From the NCBI GenBank assembly GCA_004195035.1, contig SGBD01000005.1, forward strand, positions 39,241 to 103,240: DNA of 64,000 bases, given 5' to 3'. Source of the stretch: Candidatus Acidulodesulfobacterium ferriphilum. Its GTDB lineage: Bacteria; SZUA-79; Acidulodesulfobacterales; Acidulodesulfobacteraceae. The notes below the pieces were generated by a model. That model was not told the origin of the DNA. It ran no database searches and was given only the letters and a program-made list of their open reading frames with translations. Below, one piece after another: positions 56,146 through 63,892 of the stretch; position 1 is the stretch's first letter; every line of letters begins with the position of its first letter. The position numbers and the translations under genes are program-made.

Positions 56146-56316
56146 ATGAAAATACTTCATGTATTAAAAAGAGAGCCGTCAAAAACGGAAACCGAAATTA
56201 TCGATATCCATTCCAAGTCTTATGATACAAGCGTTATTAGGCTTTACGAAGACGGCATCGACTATAACGGCTTCTTAAAGGATGTATTTAAATATGACAA
56301 GGTATTTTGTTGGTAG
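56146..56316 (+). CDS. DsrH/TusB-like 56-residue protein
   Basis: A short ORF of 56 residues starts MKILHVLKREPSK and ends YDKVFCW. The opening LHVLKREP resembles the LHTL-R-P start of TusB/DsrH, and the C-terminal Cys-Trp fits that family's aromatic end, but it is about 40 residues shorter than usual. AGGGAGAG lies eight to ten bases before the ATG. It occupies the otherwise empty gap between the second DsrE-like gene and the rhodanese gene. Coding status is likely from context; the assignment is tentative. Confidence 0.6.
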   Translation: MKILHVLKREPSKTETEIIDIHSKSYDTSVIRLYEDGIDYNGFLKDVFKYDKVFCW

Positions 56317-56400
56317 TTTAAAAGATTATCATTATAATATATAGTTAATATATATATTATAATAAATTTAATGCAATACTACTAAAAAGGAGTTAAGATT

Positions 56401-56919
56401 ATGAAAAAGATTATTATCTTAAGCGTGATTTTCTTACTTTCGTCAGCGGCCGTTTCTTATGCCGGAAATTTTAATCAAGTGTTGGCGCAAAAGGCTTATG
56501 AAGCGCTGAACCCTCATAATGTCGGTCCAAAACCGAACGCCGTCGGAGTGGTGGGCGTCCCCCAAATTATGGCGCCGGTGCTTTACAAAGAGTATGTCGT
56601 AGAACACAACCCGAAACACTATTTTCTTTTAGATGTAAGAGAGCATGCCGCATTTGTGAAAATGGGTCATATTGCCGGCGCCCATAATATTCCCCTGCAG
56701 GTGCTTTTTACTCCAAAGTATTTAGAGATGCTTCCAAAACACCATACAATTATCAGCATCTGCTATGTCGGGCAGTGGGAATCGATGGCTGCATCGCTGT
56801 TAAAGGTAATGGGCTATAATGTTAAAATATTAAGATTCGGCATGTCTTCATGGAATCCCAAAATAGACTTGCTTCACCGGAATAAAGTAGTATTTGGAGA
56901 CTTTCCCCTTGTTCATTAA
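56401..56919 (+). CDS. Exported rhodanese-like protein
   Basis: A 172-residue protein with a signal peptide (about 1-21, SYAGN). A single rhodanese domain carries the LLDVREHAAF motif (Asp78) and the active-site loop with Cys121 (ISICYVGQWES). AAAGGAG precedes ATG 56401. It would handle sulfane sulfur in the periplasm, outside the membrane crossed by YeeE. The loop CYVGQWE differs from the common CxxGxR form, so its substrate may differ. The 84-base gap upstream has an AT-only inverted repeat and may hold an extra promoter. Confidence 0.85.
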   Translation: MKKIIILSVIFLLSSAAVSYAGNFNQVLAQKAYEALNPHNVGPKPNAVGVVGVPQIMAPVLYKEYVVEHNPKHYFLLDVREHAAFVKMGHIAGAHNIPLQVLFTPKYLEMLPKHHTIISICYVGQWESMAASLLKVMGYNVKILRFGMSSWNPKIDLLHRNKVVFGDFPLVH

Positions 56920-57040
56920 TTTAGAAAGGGACATATACAATCTTATGTGTTTATGTTATACTGTTAAAAATTGGTTAATATAAGTACGATTATTATTAAA
57001 ATTAATTCTAAATCAATTAAAAAAGGAGATGATCAATACG

Positions 57041-57259
57041 ATGAAAAAATTCATTATCAGTACTGTTTTTACCGCCGCCGCAGCTTTTATATTCATGGTC
57101 AGTTTTAGCATGGTTTCGGGCATAAATAACAGTTATGCTTTGCAAGGCAGTCATTTGACGGGCAGCGGTAAGATAACGGCTAAAAAAAATTCAAAGACTA
57201 AAAATGACGAAAATAAGTCAAAAAAGAAATTAAATAAAATGGGCGCCGGTTGCTTATAA
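57041..57259 (+). CDS. Tiny exported Lys-rich protein, unknown
   Basis: A 72-residue protein. A signal peptide (about 1-34, ending NSYALQ) is followed by a short polar tail of about 38 residues, very rich in Lys, Asn and Ser, ending MGAGCL with a lone Cys next to the C-terminus. AAGGAG lies 12 bases before ATG 57041; an earlier in-frame ATG at 57029 touches that site and is unlikely. It is the last gene before a strong terminator. The penultimate Cys could carry a persulfide or form a disulfide, which is speculation. Confidence 0.6.
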   Translation: MKKFIISTVFTAAAAFIFMVSFSMVSGINNSYALQGSHLTGSGKITAKKNSKTKNDENKSKKKLNKMGAGCL

Positions 57260-57308
57260 TCATTTATAATCTTTATTTAAACCTGCCCCACGGCTCTAAT
57301 TAAAGTTG

Positions 57309-57350
57309 AAAAGCTCCGATAAAATTATTTATCGGAGCTTTTTGTTTTTT
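57309..57350 (+). terminator. Rho-independent terminator of the sulfur-relay locus
   Basis: A 15-bp perfect stem (57309-57323 with 57328-57342, GCTCCGAT/ATCGGAGC core) with a four-base loop ends in TTTTTG and T6. It closes the run that began at 52034. Confidence 0.93.
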
Positions 57351-57393
57351 AAAGAACTTACTCATTATAACTAACGGCTTAATATAAATTATA

Positions 57394-57559
57394 CCAAAAA
57401 TTGCCGATAGAGATTGTTAAACATATTGCAATGCATTAAGAACACTGGATTCCCGCTTTCGCAGGAATGACACCCAACGGGTGAACTTTTAAAATCCCTC
57501 AAAGTCATTCCCGCGAAAGCGGGAATCCAGAAAAATAAATTTCTATCGGCAATTTTGAG
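57394..57559. mobile_element. MITE-like element, 166-bp copy (A)
   Basis: Terminal inverted repeats of about 20 bases (CCAAAAATTGCCGATAG... and ...CTATCGGCAATTTTGAG) enclose a 27-bp inner inverted repeat (57445-57471 and 57504-57530, one mismatch) beginning CTGGATTCCCGC. The 5-bp direct repeat TTATA flanks it (57389-57393 and 57560-57564). Length equals copy B exactly. It fills most of the 422-base gap between the sulfur locus and mdh; the remainder is AT-rich and probably holds the mdh promoter. Confidence 0.85.
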
Positions 57560-57681
57560 TTATAATTATTTATTGATTTTTTAGGCGGTTATATTATATA
57601 ATTTATTTTTTTCAAATTAAATAAAATTAAAACAACATTAACATTTACAGTTACAGTCCCTTATTCAGGAGGCAATTTTTA

Positions 57682-58614
57682 ATGAAAGTTAGCATAATTG
57701 GAGCAGGCAGGTTGGGAGCAACTCTGGCTTACACTCTAACTCTTAAAGATATTGTGAGAGAGGTTACCTTAATCGATATTAACCACAATTTATCGAGAGG
57801 CGAAATGCTTGACATTTCCCATGGAATATCGCTTACAGGATACACAAGGGTTAAAACTGCGGATTACGATTCGGTCAAGGATGCCGATATCATCGTTATA
57901 ACAGCGGGGATTCCCAGAAAACCCGGCGAATCGAGGCTTGATTTAAATAAAAAAAATGTTCATATATTGAAAGATATTGTCGCCAACATAACCAAATACA
58001 ATAAAACCGCTATTCTATTCGTTGTTTCTAATCCCGTTGATATAATGACCTATGTTACTTATAAAGTTTCCGGTTTCGAAAGAAAAAGGGTATTTGGCAT
58101 GGGGACAATGCTTGATACGACAAGGCTTCGTTCCGCCATAGGCTCATATTTCGATTTAAATCCCAAAGATGTCGATATAATGTTTCTGGGGGAACACGGA
58201 GATAGTATGACGCCGGTATTTTCTCTTGCAAGCATTAACAGCGTACCTTTGAGCGCAATTCCAGGTTATAATAAAGAAAAGCTTGAAGAGATAGCCGAAC
58301 ATTCAAGAACCTGCGCCGCCGAAGTCATCGCCCTTAAAGGCGGAACAATATTTGCCCCTGCCGTCGTAATGGCCGAAATTATCGAATCTATGGTAAAAGA
58401 CAGAAGGCAGATAATGCCGCTTTCCGTTTATCTTGAAGATTACTACGGGATTGACGGAATATATACCGGCATTCCAGCTATTCTTTCGAAAGACGGTATA
58501 GAAAAAGTAATAAAGCCGCCGTTAAATGAAAAAGAAATAGAGGGGTTAAAGAAATCCGCATCCGTAATTCAAAATGCGATAAAAGACCTACGAGACGGCG
58601 GATTTATAGACTAA
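57682..58614 (+). CDS. mdh: Malate dehydrogenase (LDH-like type)
   Basis: A 310-residue NAD-dependent enzyme. N-terminal GAGRLGATLAY is the dinucleotide site (GxGxxG type), Asp in LIDIN favours NAD. The specificity loop reads GIPRKPGESRLDL with Arg79 at the position that is Gln in lactate dehydrogenase, which favours malate/oxaloacetate; the catalytic His172 is in GEHGDSM. AGGAGG precedes ATG 57682. It is monocistronic by spacing. Confidence 0.92.
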   Translation: MKVSIIGAGRLGATLAYTLTLKDIVREVTLIDINHNLSRGEMLDISHGISLTGYTRVKTADYDSVKDADIIVITAGIPRKPGESRLDLNKKNVHILKDIVANITKYNKTAILFVVSNPVDIMTYVTYKVSGFERKRVFGMGTMLDTTRLRSAIGSYFDLNPKDVDIMFLGEHGDSMTPVFSLASINSVPLSAIPGYNKEKLEEIAEHSRTCAAEVIALKGGTIFAPAVVMAEIIESMVKDRRQIMPLSVYLEDYYGIDGIYTGIPAILSKDGIEKVIKPPLNEKEIEGLKKSASVIQNAIKDLRDGGFID

Positions 58615-58703
58615 CCGCCGGCACTGACGGATTTCAAAAGCAAGCCAAATACCCGATATATATATCGTTAAGCCGGAAAGATATTTTCTAATAATGGATA
58701 TGT

Positions 58704-59300
58704 TTAATACCTGCCGCTTGTAAGCACACCTAATACGCCTTTATTGCTTTTCGTTTTAGTTTCAATTAACGATGTTATTTTAAAACTGCCCGTATGCATC
58801 TGCAAACTGTAAATGTTTAAATATACGGCATAATCCCTCATAAGACGCAAACCCTTAAGAAATCTTCTGCCAGAGGACATCATCCCGATATAAATATGTC
58901 CATCGCGAACCGTAATGGATTGAACATAAGTTAAACCAAATCTATGTATTGACAAAAGATACAATAAATTTGAAATATTTACCTGATTTTTATTTACCTG
59001 TTTAAAAAAAATAAGGTTAGTCTTAACTTTGTTATATCTTAATGTATCCCCTTTTAAATTTAAACTTAATCTGCTTAAAATGCCATTATATTTTTTTGAT
59101 GAATTTACATATGACAGATAATAAAAATACACCGAAAGCCATGTGATAACGATAAGAGTGATAAGCAATATGATTATAAATAGGCTTAACGCATCCCGTT
59201 CTTTTTTATTTGTATTTTTATTAAAAGGAATATTCCTATCGTCTTTGAAAAGTTTATGCAAATCGGACTCGCTAAGTTCGGTCATATCATTTGTCCTCAT
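58704..59300 (-). CDS. PilN-like bitopic membrane protein, unassigned
   Basis: A 198-residue protein: cytoplasmic N-terminus of about 36 charged residues, one membrane helix (about 38-62), a short coiled stretch and an alpha/beta periplasmic domain (ISNLLYLLSIHRFGLTYVQSITVRDGHIYIGMMS). Topology and this order resemble PilN/GspL-C pilus alignment proteins. No other alignment-complex gene (pilM, pilO, pilP) is adjacent. Assignment is by topology only. Confidence 0.5.
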   Translation of the reverse strand: MRTNDMTELSESDLHKLFKDDRNIPFNKNTNKKERDALSLFIIILLITLIVITWLSVYFYYLSYVNSSKKYNGILSRLSLNLKGDTLRYNKVKTNLIFFKQVNKNQVNISNLLYLLSIHRFGLTYVQSITVRDGHIYIGMMSSGRRFLKGLRLMRDYAVYLNIYSLQMHTGSFKITSLIETKTKSNKGVLGVLTSGRY

Positions 59301-59484
59301 TAAATTTAGTTATTATTTAAATCCCGTTTTTTATATTTATCGGAATAATTTTCCTATTGCTAAATATAAATTTTTGCGCTTCGAGGTTTTTTCTTATGTT
59401 TTTTTCTTGAATTTTAATAAATTCTAATGTAAAATTTTACAATATCCCATTCTAAATAACAAGCCTATTTTAACGATATATTAT

Positions 59485-59571
59485 GCCGAAGTGGTGGAAC
59501 TGGTAGACGCACCGGACTCAAAATCCGGCGGGAGCAATCCCATGGGGGTTCGATTCCCCCCTTCGGCACCA
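59485..59571 (+). tRNA. tRNA-Leu (anticodon CAA)
   Basis: The 87-base gene has acceptor stem GCCGAAG/CTTCGGC, encoded CCA, anticodon stem CCGGA/TCCGG with loop CTCAAAA (CAA, reads UUG), a long variable arm (GCGGGAGCAATCCCAT) and T-arm GGGGGTTCGATTCCCCC. It sits in a 339-base gap between the PilN-like gene and the OYE gene; the rest of the gap is AT-rich with nothing else evident. Confidence 0.96.
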
Positions 59572-59639
59572 ACTTACAACCCCTTTATTTTCGACATATA
59601 ATGCAACTGCTTCCTTAAACCCAAAATTAACTAAAAATA

Positions 59640-60707
59640 CTATAATTTTGCCCTCAAATACTGCTTGGGCCATTCTATATTAACGCCGAGCTTATAAGCG
59701 GCGTGTAAAGGCCAGTAAGGGTCTCTTAACAACTCCCTGCCCATCTCGACCATATCGGCAGTTTCCGAACTTATTATAAAATCGGCAAATTCCGGCTTTG
59801 TAATAAGCCCCACACCCGAAACCGCAATCCCCGCCTTTTCCCTAATCTCTTTTGCAAAACCAAGTTGATAGCCAAAATATATATTCATTTTTGCGGTTGG
59901 CGAAATTCCGCCCGAAGAACAGTCTATAAGGGATATTCCGCTCTCTTTTAACATTTTAGCTAATATTACCGCTGATTCTATGTCAAAACCGCCTTTTACC
60001 CAATCGACCGCAGAAATCCTCACAAAAATAGGTTTGTTTTTTGGCCAGTTTCCGCTTTTTATAGCTTCTATTATCTCCAATAGCAGCCTTGCCCTGTTTT
60101 CAAGGCTTCCGCCGTATTTATCCTTTCTTTTATTTGAAACGGGGGATAAAAACTCGTTTATTAGATACCCGTGCGCCGCATGTATTTCTATGACATCAAA
60201 CCCCGCCTTATCGGCATTTTTTGCGCCGTTTGCAAAATCTTTTACGACCTTTTTAATATCATCCTCATTCATTTCTTTTGGAACGGGATAACCTGTATCA
60301 AACGGAATTGCGCTTGGCGCAAGAACCTGCCACGCCCCTTCTTCCTGTTTTAACGGCCTTTCTCCCAGCCAAGGGGCGTTTGTCGAAGCCTTTCTCCCCG
60401 CATGCGCCAGCTGAATCCCCATTACCGACCCGCATAACTTGCAAAAATTTATTACAGGCTTAAAAGCCTCGACCTGTTTTTCATTCCATATACCTGCGTC
60501 ATACGGGCTAATTCTGCCTTCGGGACTTACGCCGGTTGCTTCTACGATAATAAGTCCGACGCCGCCCACGGCGCGGGCGCCAAGATGAGCCATATGAAAA
60601 TCTCCGACAACCCCTTCTTCTGCGGAATACATGCACATCGGCGCCATCATTATTCGATTTTTCATCTTAATCCCGCCTATTACGATAGGCTCAAAAAGCA
60701 TTTTCAT
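59640..60707 (-). CDS. Old Yellow Enzyme family NADH:flavin oxidoreductase (YqjM type)
   Basis: A 355-residue FMN TIM-barrel enzyme. PMCMYSA with Cys25 is the YqjM-type redox-tuning cysteine; HAGRKA, IHAAHGYLINEFLSPVSNKR (paired His for substrate binding), YGGSLENRARLLLEI and the C-terminal GRELLRDPYWP are all present. It reduces activated C=C bonds such as enones; the physiological substrate is unknown. It is monocistronic by position. Confidence 0.92.
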   Translation of the reverse strand: MKMLFEPIVIGGIKMKNRIMMAPMCMYSAEEGVVGDFHMAHLGARAVGGVGLIIVEATGVSPEGRISPYDAGIWNEKQVEAFKPVINFCKLCGSVMGIQLAHAGRKASTNAPWLGERPLKQEEGAWQVLAPSAIPFDTGYPVPKEMNEDDIKKVVKDFANGAKNADKAGFDVIEIHAAHGYLINEFLSPVSNKRKDKYGGSLENRARLLLEIIEAIKSGNWPKNKPIFVRISAVDWVKGGFDIESAVILAKMLKESGISLIDCSSGGISPTAKMNIYFGYQLGFAKEIREKAGIAVSGVGLITKPEFADFIISSETADMVEMGRELLRDPYWPLHAAYKLGVNIEWPKQYLRAKL

Positions 60708-60785
60708 AATTAATATGCCTCCAATTTACAATTATTTTTCCGGATTAAAATTATTATACCACAATTTTTATTAATTATTCTTTTG

Positions 60786-61661
60786 CTACGGCTTGAATAC
60801 ATAAAACACGCCGATAAAAAATAGTAAAACTATTAAGGTATATTTTAACCATTTTTCGTTTAAACGCTGAGAAATTTTCGGGCCTAATGCCGAACCCAAT
60901 ATAACCCCTGCAACTGTCACTAAAAGAACTGGGATTATAATATGAACCCCCATTCTGATATAATTTGATACGCTGGTTATAGACGAAATTAAAACCACTA
61001 ATATGCTTATGCCGGCGGCTAAAAAAACAGGCAGTCCGTTTATATCGGTTAAAAACGGAACAATCAAAAAACCGCCGCCTACGCCGAATATGGAAGATAT
61101 TACCGCTATTATAAACCCGGCAAAAAACAAAAATGGCGGGCTGACCGAGTAGTTTTTAGATAGACATTCAAAGTCGATTCTCTTAAAAGAAACCCTGCCG
61201 ATTGACGGCAATTTATTTAAATCTTCAACGGGGGTATCCTTCTGTTTTATTTTTTTTCCTTGTTTCAAAATATTGTAAATCATCAAGCCCGCCACCAGAA
61301 ATGTCAGGTAGCCGAACAGGTACTTAAAGGATTTAAGTTCAGAAAGATATTCCTTAGAGAACCACGACCCGAAAAGAGCTCCGATTATGGCACCGAAGGC
61401 TATGATAAAGCCGAGATAAAATAAAATACTTTTTATTTTTTTAGTCCTGTCCTGCCGCAAGTAAACGGGAAGCGCGATTAACGGCGAGATAATAATTAAA
61501 ATTTGGCTCATTACCTTTACCGAATTTGCAACCGGGATATGCAAAACGGTTATAAACCCAAAACTTGCAAGTATTCCACCTGCGGCTCCAATCGATGAAA
61601 AGATAAATCCGGTAAATATAGCCCATAAAAATGCGATTAAATAATAAATTAGGCTATGCAT
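60786..61661 (-). CDS. TauE/SafE-family sulfite/organosulfonate exporter
   Basis: A 291-residue membrane protein with eight to nine helices and the duplicated TauE/SafE motifs: GAAGGILASFGFITVLHIPVANSVK near the start and SSIFGVGGGFLIVPFL in the second half. Family members export sulfite, sulfoacetate or sulfonates, or move small acids. Proximity to sulfur genes supports a sulfite-type anion but does not prove it. The start has GGAGG nearby. Confidence 0.87.
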   Translation of the reverse strand: MHSLIYYLIAFLWAIFTGFIFSSIGAAGGILASFGFITVLHIPVANSVKVMSQILIIISPLIALPVYLRQDRTKKIKSILFYLGFIIAFGAIIGALFGSWFSKEYLSELKSFKYLFGYLTFLVAGLMIYNILKQGKKIKQKDTPVEDLNKLPSIGRVSFKRIDFECLSKNYSVSPPFLFFAGFIIAVISSIFGVGGGFLIVPFLTDINGLPVFLAAGISILVVLISSITSVSNYIRMGVHIIIPVLLVTVAGVILGSALGPKISQRLNEKWLKYTLIVLLFFIGVFYVFKP

Positions 61662-61959
61662 AGGTATTCCTCCATTTGTAAATTTTTATTTTTATATAAG
61701 AAATAAAATTTATTTGGAGAAAAACGAAACTTTTAACGCAGGTATTAACAGGAAATAATATAGGAAGTAAGATAGCCCGGGCAGGTAAATAGTTGACAGG
61801 TAATAACAAAAAGGGGGACAAGAAAAAACCATCCTGGTTTCTTGTGTAAAATATTCATCCGCAATCCATATTTAATTAACCTCCTGCTCAATTTATACGA
61901 AGCATTGCGATATTATATTACAATTTAATTATAAAAAGCAACGATAGGCAAAAACCCAA
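61662..61959. other. Non-coding gap with an imperfect hairpin
   Basis: Nearly 300 AT-rich bases separate the TauE gene and the TorD terminator. The only structure seen is an imperfect hairpin at 61818-61845 (ACAAGAAA...CC/GGTTTCTTGT with a three-A bulge), on the minus strand upstream of TauE, possibly in its leader. No ORF or known riboswitch class was recognised. Confidence 0.35.
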
Positions 61960-61992
61960 AATGAAAATGCCCCGCTTTTTGAAGGCGGGGCA
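61960..61992 (-). terminator. Rho-independent terminator after the TorD-like gene
   Basis: On the minus strand TGCCCCGC (61985-61992), a nine-base loop and GCGGGGCA (61968-61975) form a GC-rich eight-pair stem followed by TTTTCATTTT. It lies 24 bases beyond the TorD-like stop. Confidence 0.9.
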
Positions 61993-62015
61993 ATAAATGC
62001 GTTTAAGATTTTGTT

Positions 62016-62750
62016 TCAATTTTGCAACAATAGCGTCTCTAAATCACTTTGCTCCGAACTCGCAAAACTTTGCATAAGCCTCGCCATTTCAACATAAAAT
62101 GGGGAATTAGCCCTTTCCGCCACCTCGTCCGCAAATAAGTTTATCCAGTTTTTAATAAATTCGTTAAAAAAGGAAAATTCATTGCTTATAACCTCTTTAA
62201 AAGGAAGCTGTTTTTTAACCTGCCCCGGCTGATGCCTTTCCTCGAGACCGACTAAAGCGGCCATAAAACCTAAAATATAAGAAATATGGTCAGCCCGTTT
62301 TAATGATACCTCGCTTGCATCCCTTAATGTAAAATTTAACTTTTTATACAAAAGTTCAAGCTTGTTTACGAGTGCAACACCGCCCTCGTCCACACCTTTC
62401 ACGTCCTCAAGATTAATCCTCTCCGATTTGTTGCCTAAATAATAACTGATATACGGAGGAATAAATCTGTCATTTACGGGAACCACAAAAAGCCCTTCAA
62501 ATTCCCTTTCAACTTCAAAGAATTTATCGCTATTAGAAAGAATATTCCTTATCGTCTTTGTTAATTTCCCTGAAGACTCTTCGTTTTCGCAGACGCCGCT
62601 TATGATATCAATAATCTCCCGGGACATAAGGCTTTCTAAAAATTCTCTATCGACCTTTCTTGCAAAAACTCTGGAAAAAAGGTTATAAATCATACTTCTG
62701 TATCGTGAAAGTTTTGCAAAATCATCGAAACGGATAAGCTCTTTTCCCAT
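62016..62750 (-). CDS. TorD/DmsD-like molybdoenzyme maturation chaperone
   Basis: From ATG 62750 this is 244 residues of all-helical protein with the TorD-like pattern YRSMIYNLFSRVF near the start, EFEGLFVVPVNDRFIPPYISYYL (Tat-signal binding region) and the later DHISYILGFMAALV. Such chaperones bind the signal or apo-form of molybdopterin enzymes. AAGGAGGT nine bases before ATG 62750 fixes the start; the frame stays open upstream through repeat DNA, but that part is not protein-like. It follows the molybdoenzyme gene, as expected for a dedicated chaperone. Confidence 0.85.
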   Translation of the reverse strand: MGKELIRFDDFAKLSRYRSMIYNLFSRVFARKVDREFLESLMSREIIDIISGVCENEESSGKLTKTIRNILSNSDKFFEVEREFEGLFVVPVNDRFIPPYISYYLGNKSERINLEDVKGVDEGGVALVNKLELLYKKLNFTLRDASEVSLKRADHISYILGFMAALVGLEERHQPGQVKKQLPFKEVISNEFSFFNEFIKNWINLFADEVAERANSPFYVEMARLMQSFASSEQSDLETLLLQN

Positions 62751-62777
62751 ATATAAATACCTCCTTATTTCAAAGTA

Positions 62778-62862
62778 TGGATTACCGCTTCGCCATCTCC
62801 AGCACGCATCAAAGACATGCTTTGACAGACGCAGGCCGGAATATCTGCGAAAGCGGTAATCA
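62778..62862. repeat. Imperfect inverted repeat between the molybdoenzyme and TorD genes
   Basis: Arms GGATTACCGCTTCGC (62779-62793) and GCGAAAGCGGTAATC (62847-62861) pair with one base bulged; a nested CAAAG/CTTTG pair lies in the loop. The 85 bases are more GC-rich than the local intergenic DNA and resemble a mobile intergenic repeat. They fill the gap before the chaperone's ribosome site. Confidence 0.6.
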
Positions 62863-62878
62863 AGAGTCTTTAAGGCCT

Positions 62879-63892
62879 TTACGCTTTTTCCACCCTGACC
62901 GGCGCATAGTAGTAAACCATAGAGCCGCCCACGGGGTCGGTTAAGACGGTCGTCCATCCGTCTTTAGCCGCAATGGAGTTATCGAGCAGGAATAGCGCGT
63001 TCGGATGGACGCCCTGATTCCTTGCGGGGTCTCCCGTATATTTCTTTCCGTTTATATACCACTCTCCCGAGCCGTAAAGCCACCTTCCGAATGCGGTGGG
63101 CGCGGTGATTACGCCTGGTCTTATAGACGGCAAAATCCTTACGCGGTGGGTAATCCCCTTTTCGTAAGTGGGGGATATTACCTTTATAGTATCCCCGTCG
63201 GATAGGCCTAATTTCCTGGCGTCTATTTCGTTTAATTCCCAGAAGGCGTCGGGTAAAAGCTCCTGAAGCCACGGGTCTGCCATGGTCCTTGATTTTGAAT
63301 GTATCGGCTGCCTGTGGGTGGAAGCCATTAACGGATATTCTTTCTTAGGGTATAATTTACCCAATAATTCACCCTTCATATTTCTATGGGGAAGTAAAAC
63401 GGTGGTTCCGTTAAACCTTTCCCCCGTTATAGCGTTATGAGTAGTTGCAACGTCTTCGTTATACAAATTGACGGGGGTTTTGGGTCCCCAGAGGTGTGTT
63501 ACCCATTTCGGCTTTCCCCACGGGAGGTATCCTGTGTCGTAGTTCTCGAACCTTCCTCCCCTCGATATCACATAGGCAACCTTTGTCCATTCGAAAGAAT
63601 GGAGCGCCTTAGGATATTTTTTTATGTATTCCTTTACGGACTGCATCTCGTCCGCATTTGCGTTGGGAACGGGTCCAAGATGGACGAAGCCGTTTCCCTT
63701 TTTGGCAAGGAAGGTCTTGGGGTCGTAGGCAATATTTGCGGCCATTTTAAGGTAATAGTCCTCCCTTTCGTCAAGGCTCCCTCCTTCGAGGAAGGCGTTT
63801 TTCCCGAAGCCGGGAAGGGAAAGAGCCTTGGCGACATCTATCAGGAAGTTCTCCACGCAGATAGGCCTTCCGTCCGGGGTCTTCTCCGTCAT
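62879..63892 (-). CDS. Molybdopterin oxidoreductase, C-terminal part (fragment)
   Basis: The frame encodes 337 residues of the C-terminal half of a large DMSO-reductase-family enzyme: the end of the catalytic barrel (FLIDVAKALSLPGFG) and the molydopterin-dinucleotide binding domain (WELNEIDARKLGLSDGDTIKVISP, RPGVITAPTAFGRW, WTTVLTDPVGG). The protein clearly continues upstream: codons from 63893 to 63946 read as FFESIRQPVIEP in frame, then TGA at 63947. DNA here is markedly GC-richer than elsewhere in the window. The natural start is outside the window; ATG 63892 is internal. It resembles polysulfide/thiosulfate/arsenate-type reductases but cannot be narrowed. Confidence 0.75.
   Translation of the reverse strand: MTEKTPDGRPICVENFLIDVAKALSLPGFGKNAFLEGGSLDEREDYYLKMAANIAYDPKTFLAKKGNGFVHLGPVPNANADEMQSVKEYIKKYPKALHSFEWTKVAYVISRGGRFENYDTGYLPWGKPKWVTHLWGPKTPVNLYNEDVATTHNAITGERFNGTTVLLPHRNMKGELLGKLYPKKEYPLMASTHRQPIHSKSRTMADPWLQELLPDAFWELNEIDARKLGLSDGDTIKVISPTYEKGITHRVRILPSIRPGVITAPTAFGRWLYGSGEWYINGKKYTGDPARNQGVHPNALFLLDNSIAAKDGWTTVLTDPVGGSMVYYYAPVRVEKA

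Noticed and set aside
62751..62957. N-terminal extension of the TorD-like frame to 62957
   Set aside because: The extra 69 residues are translated from an inverted repeat and the molybdoenzyme 3' end; a strong AAGGAGGT site points to ATG 62750.
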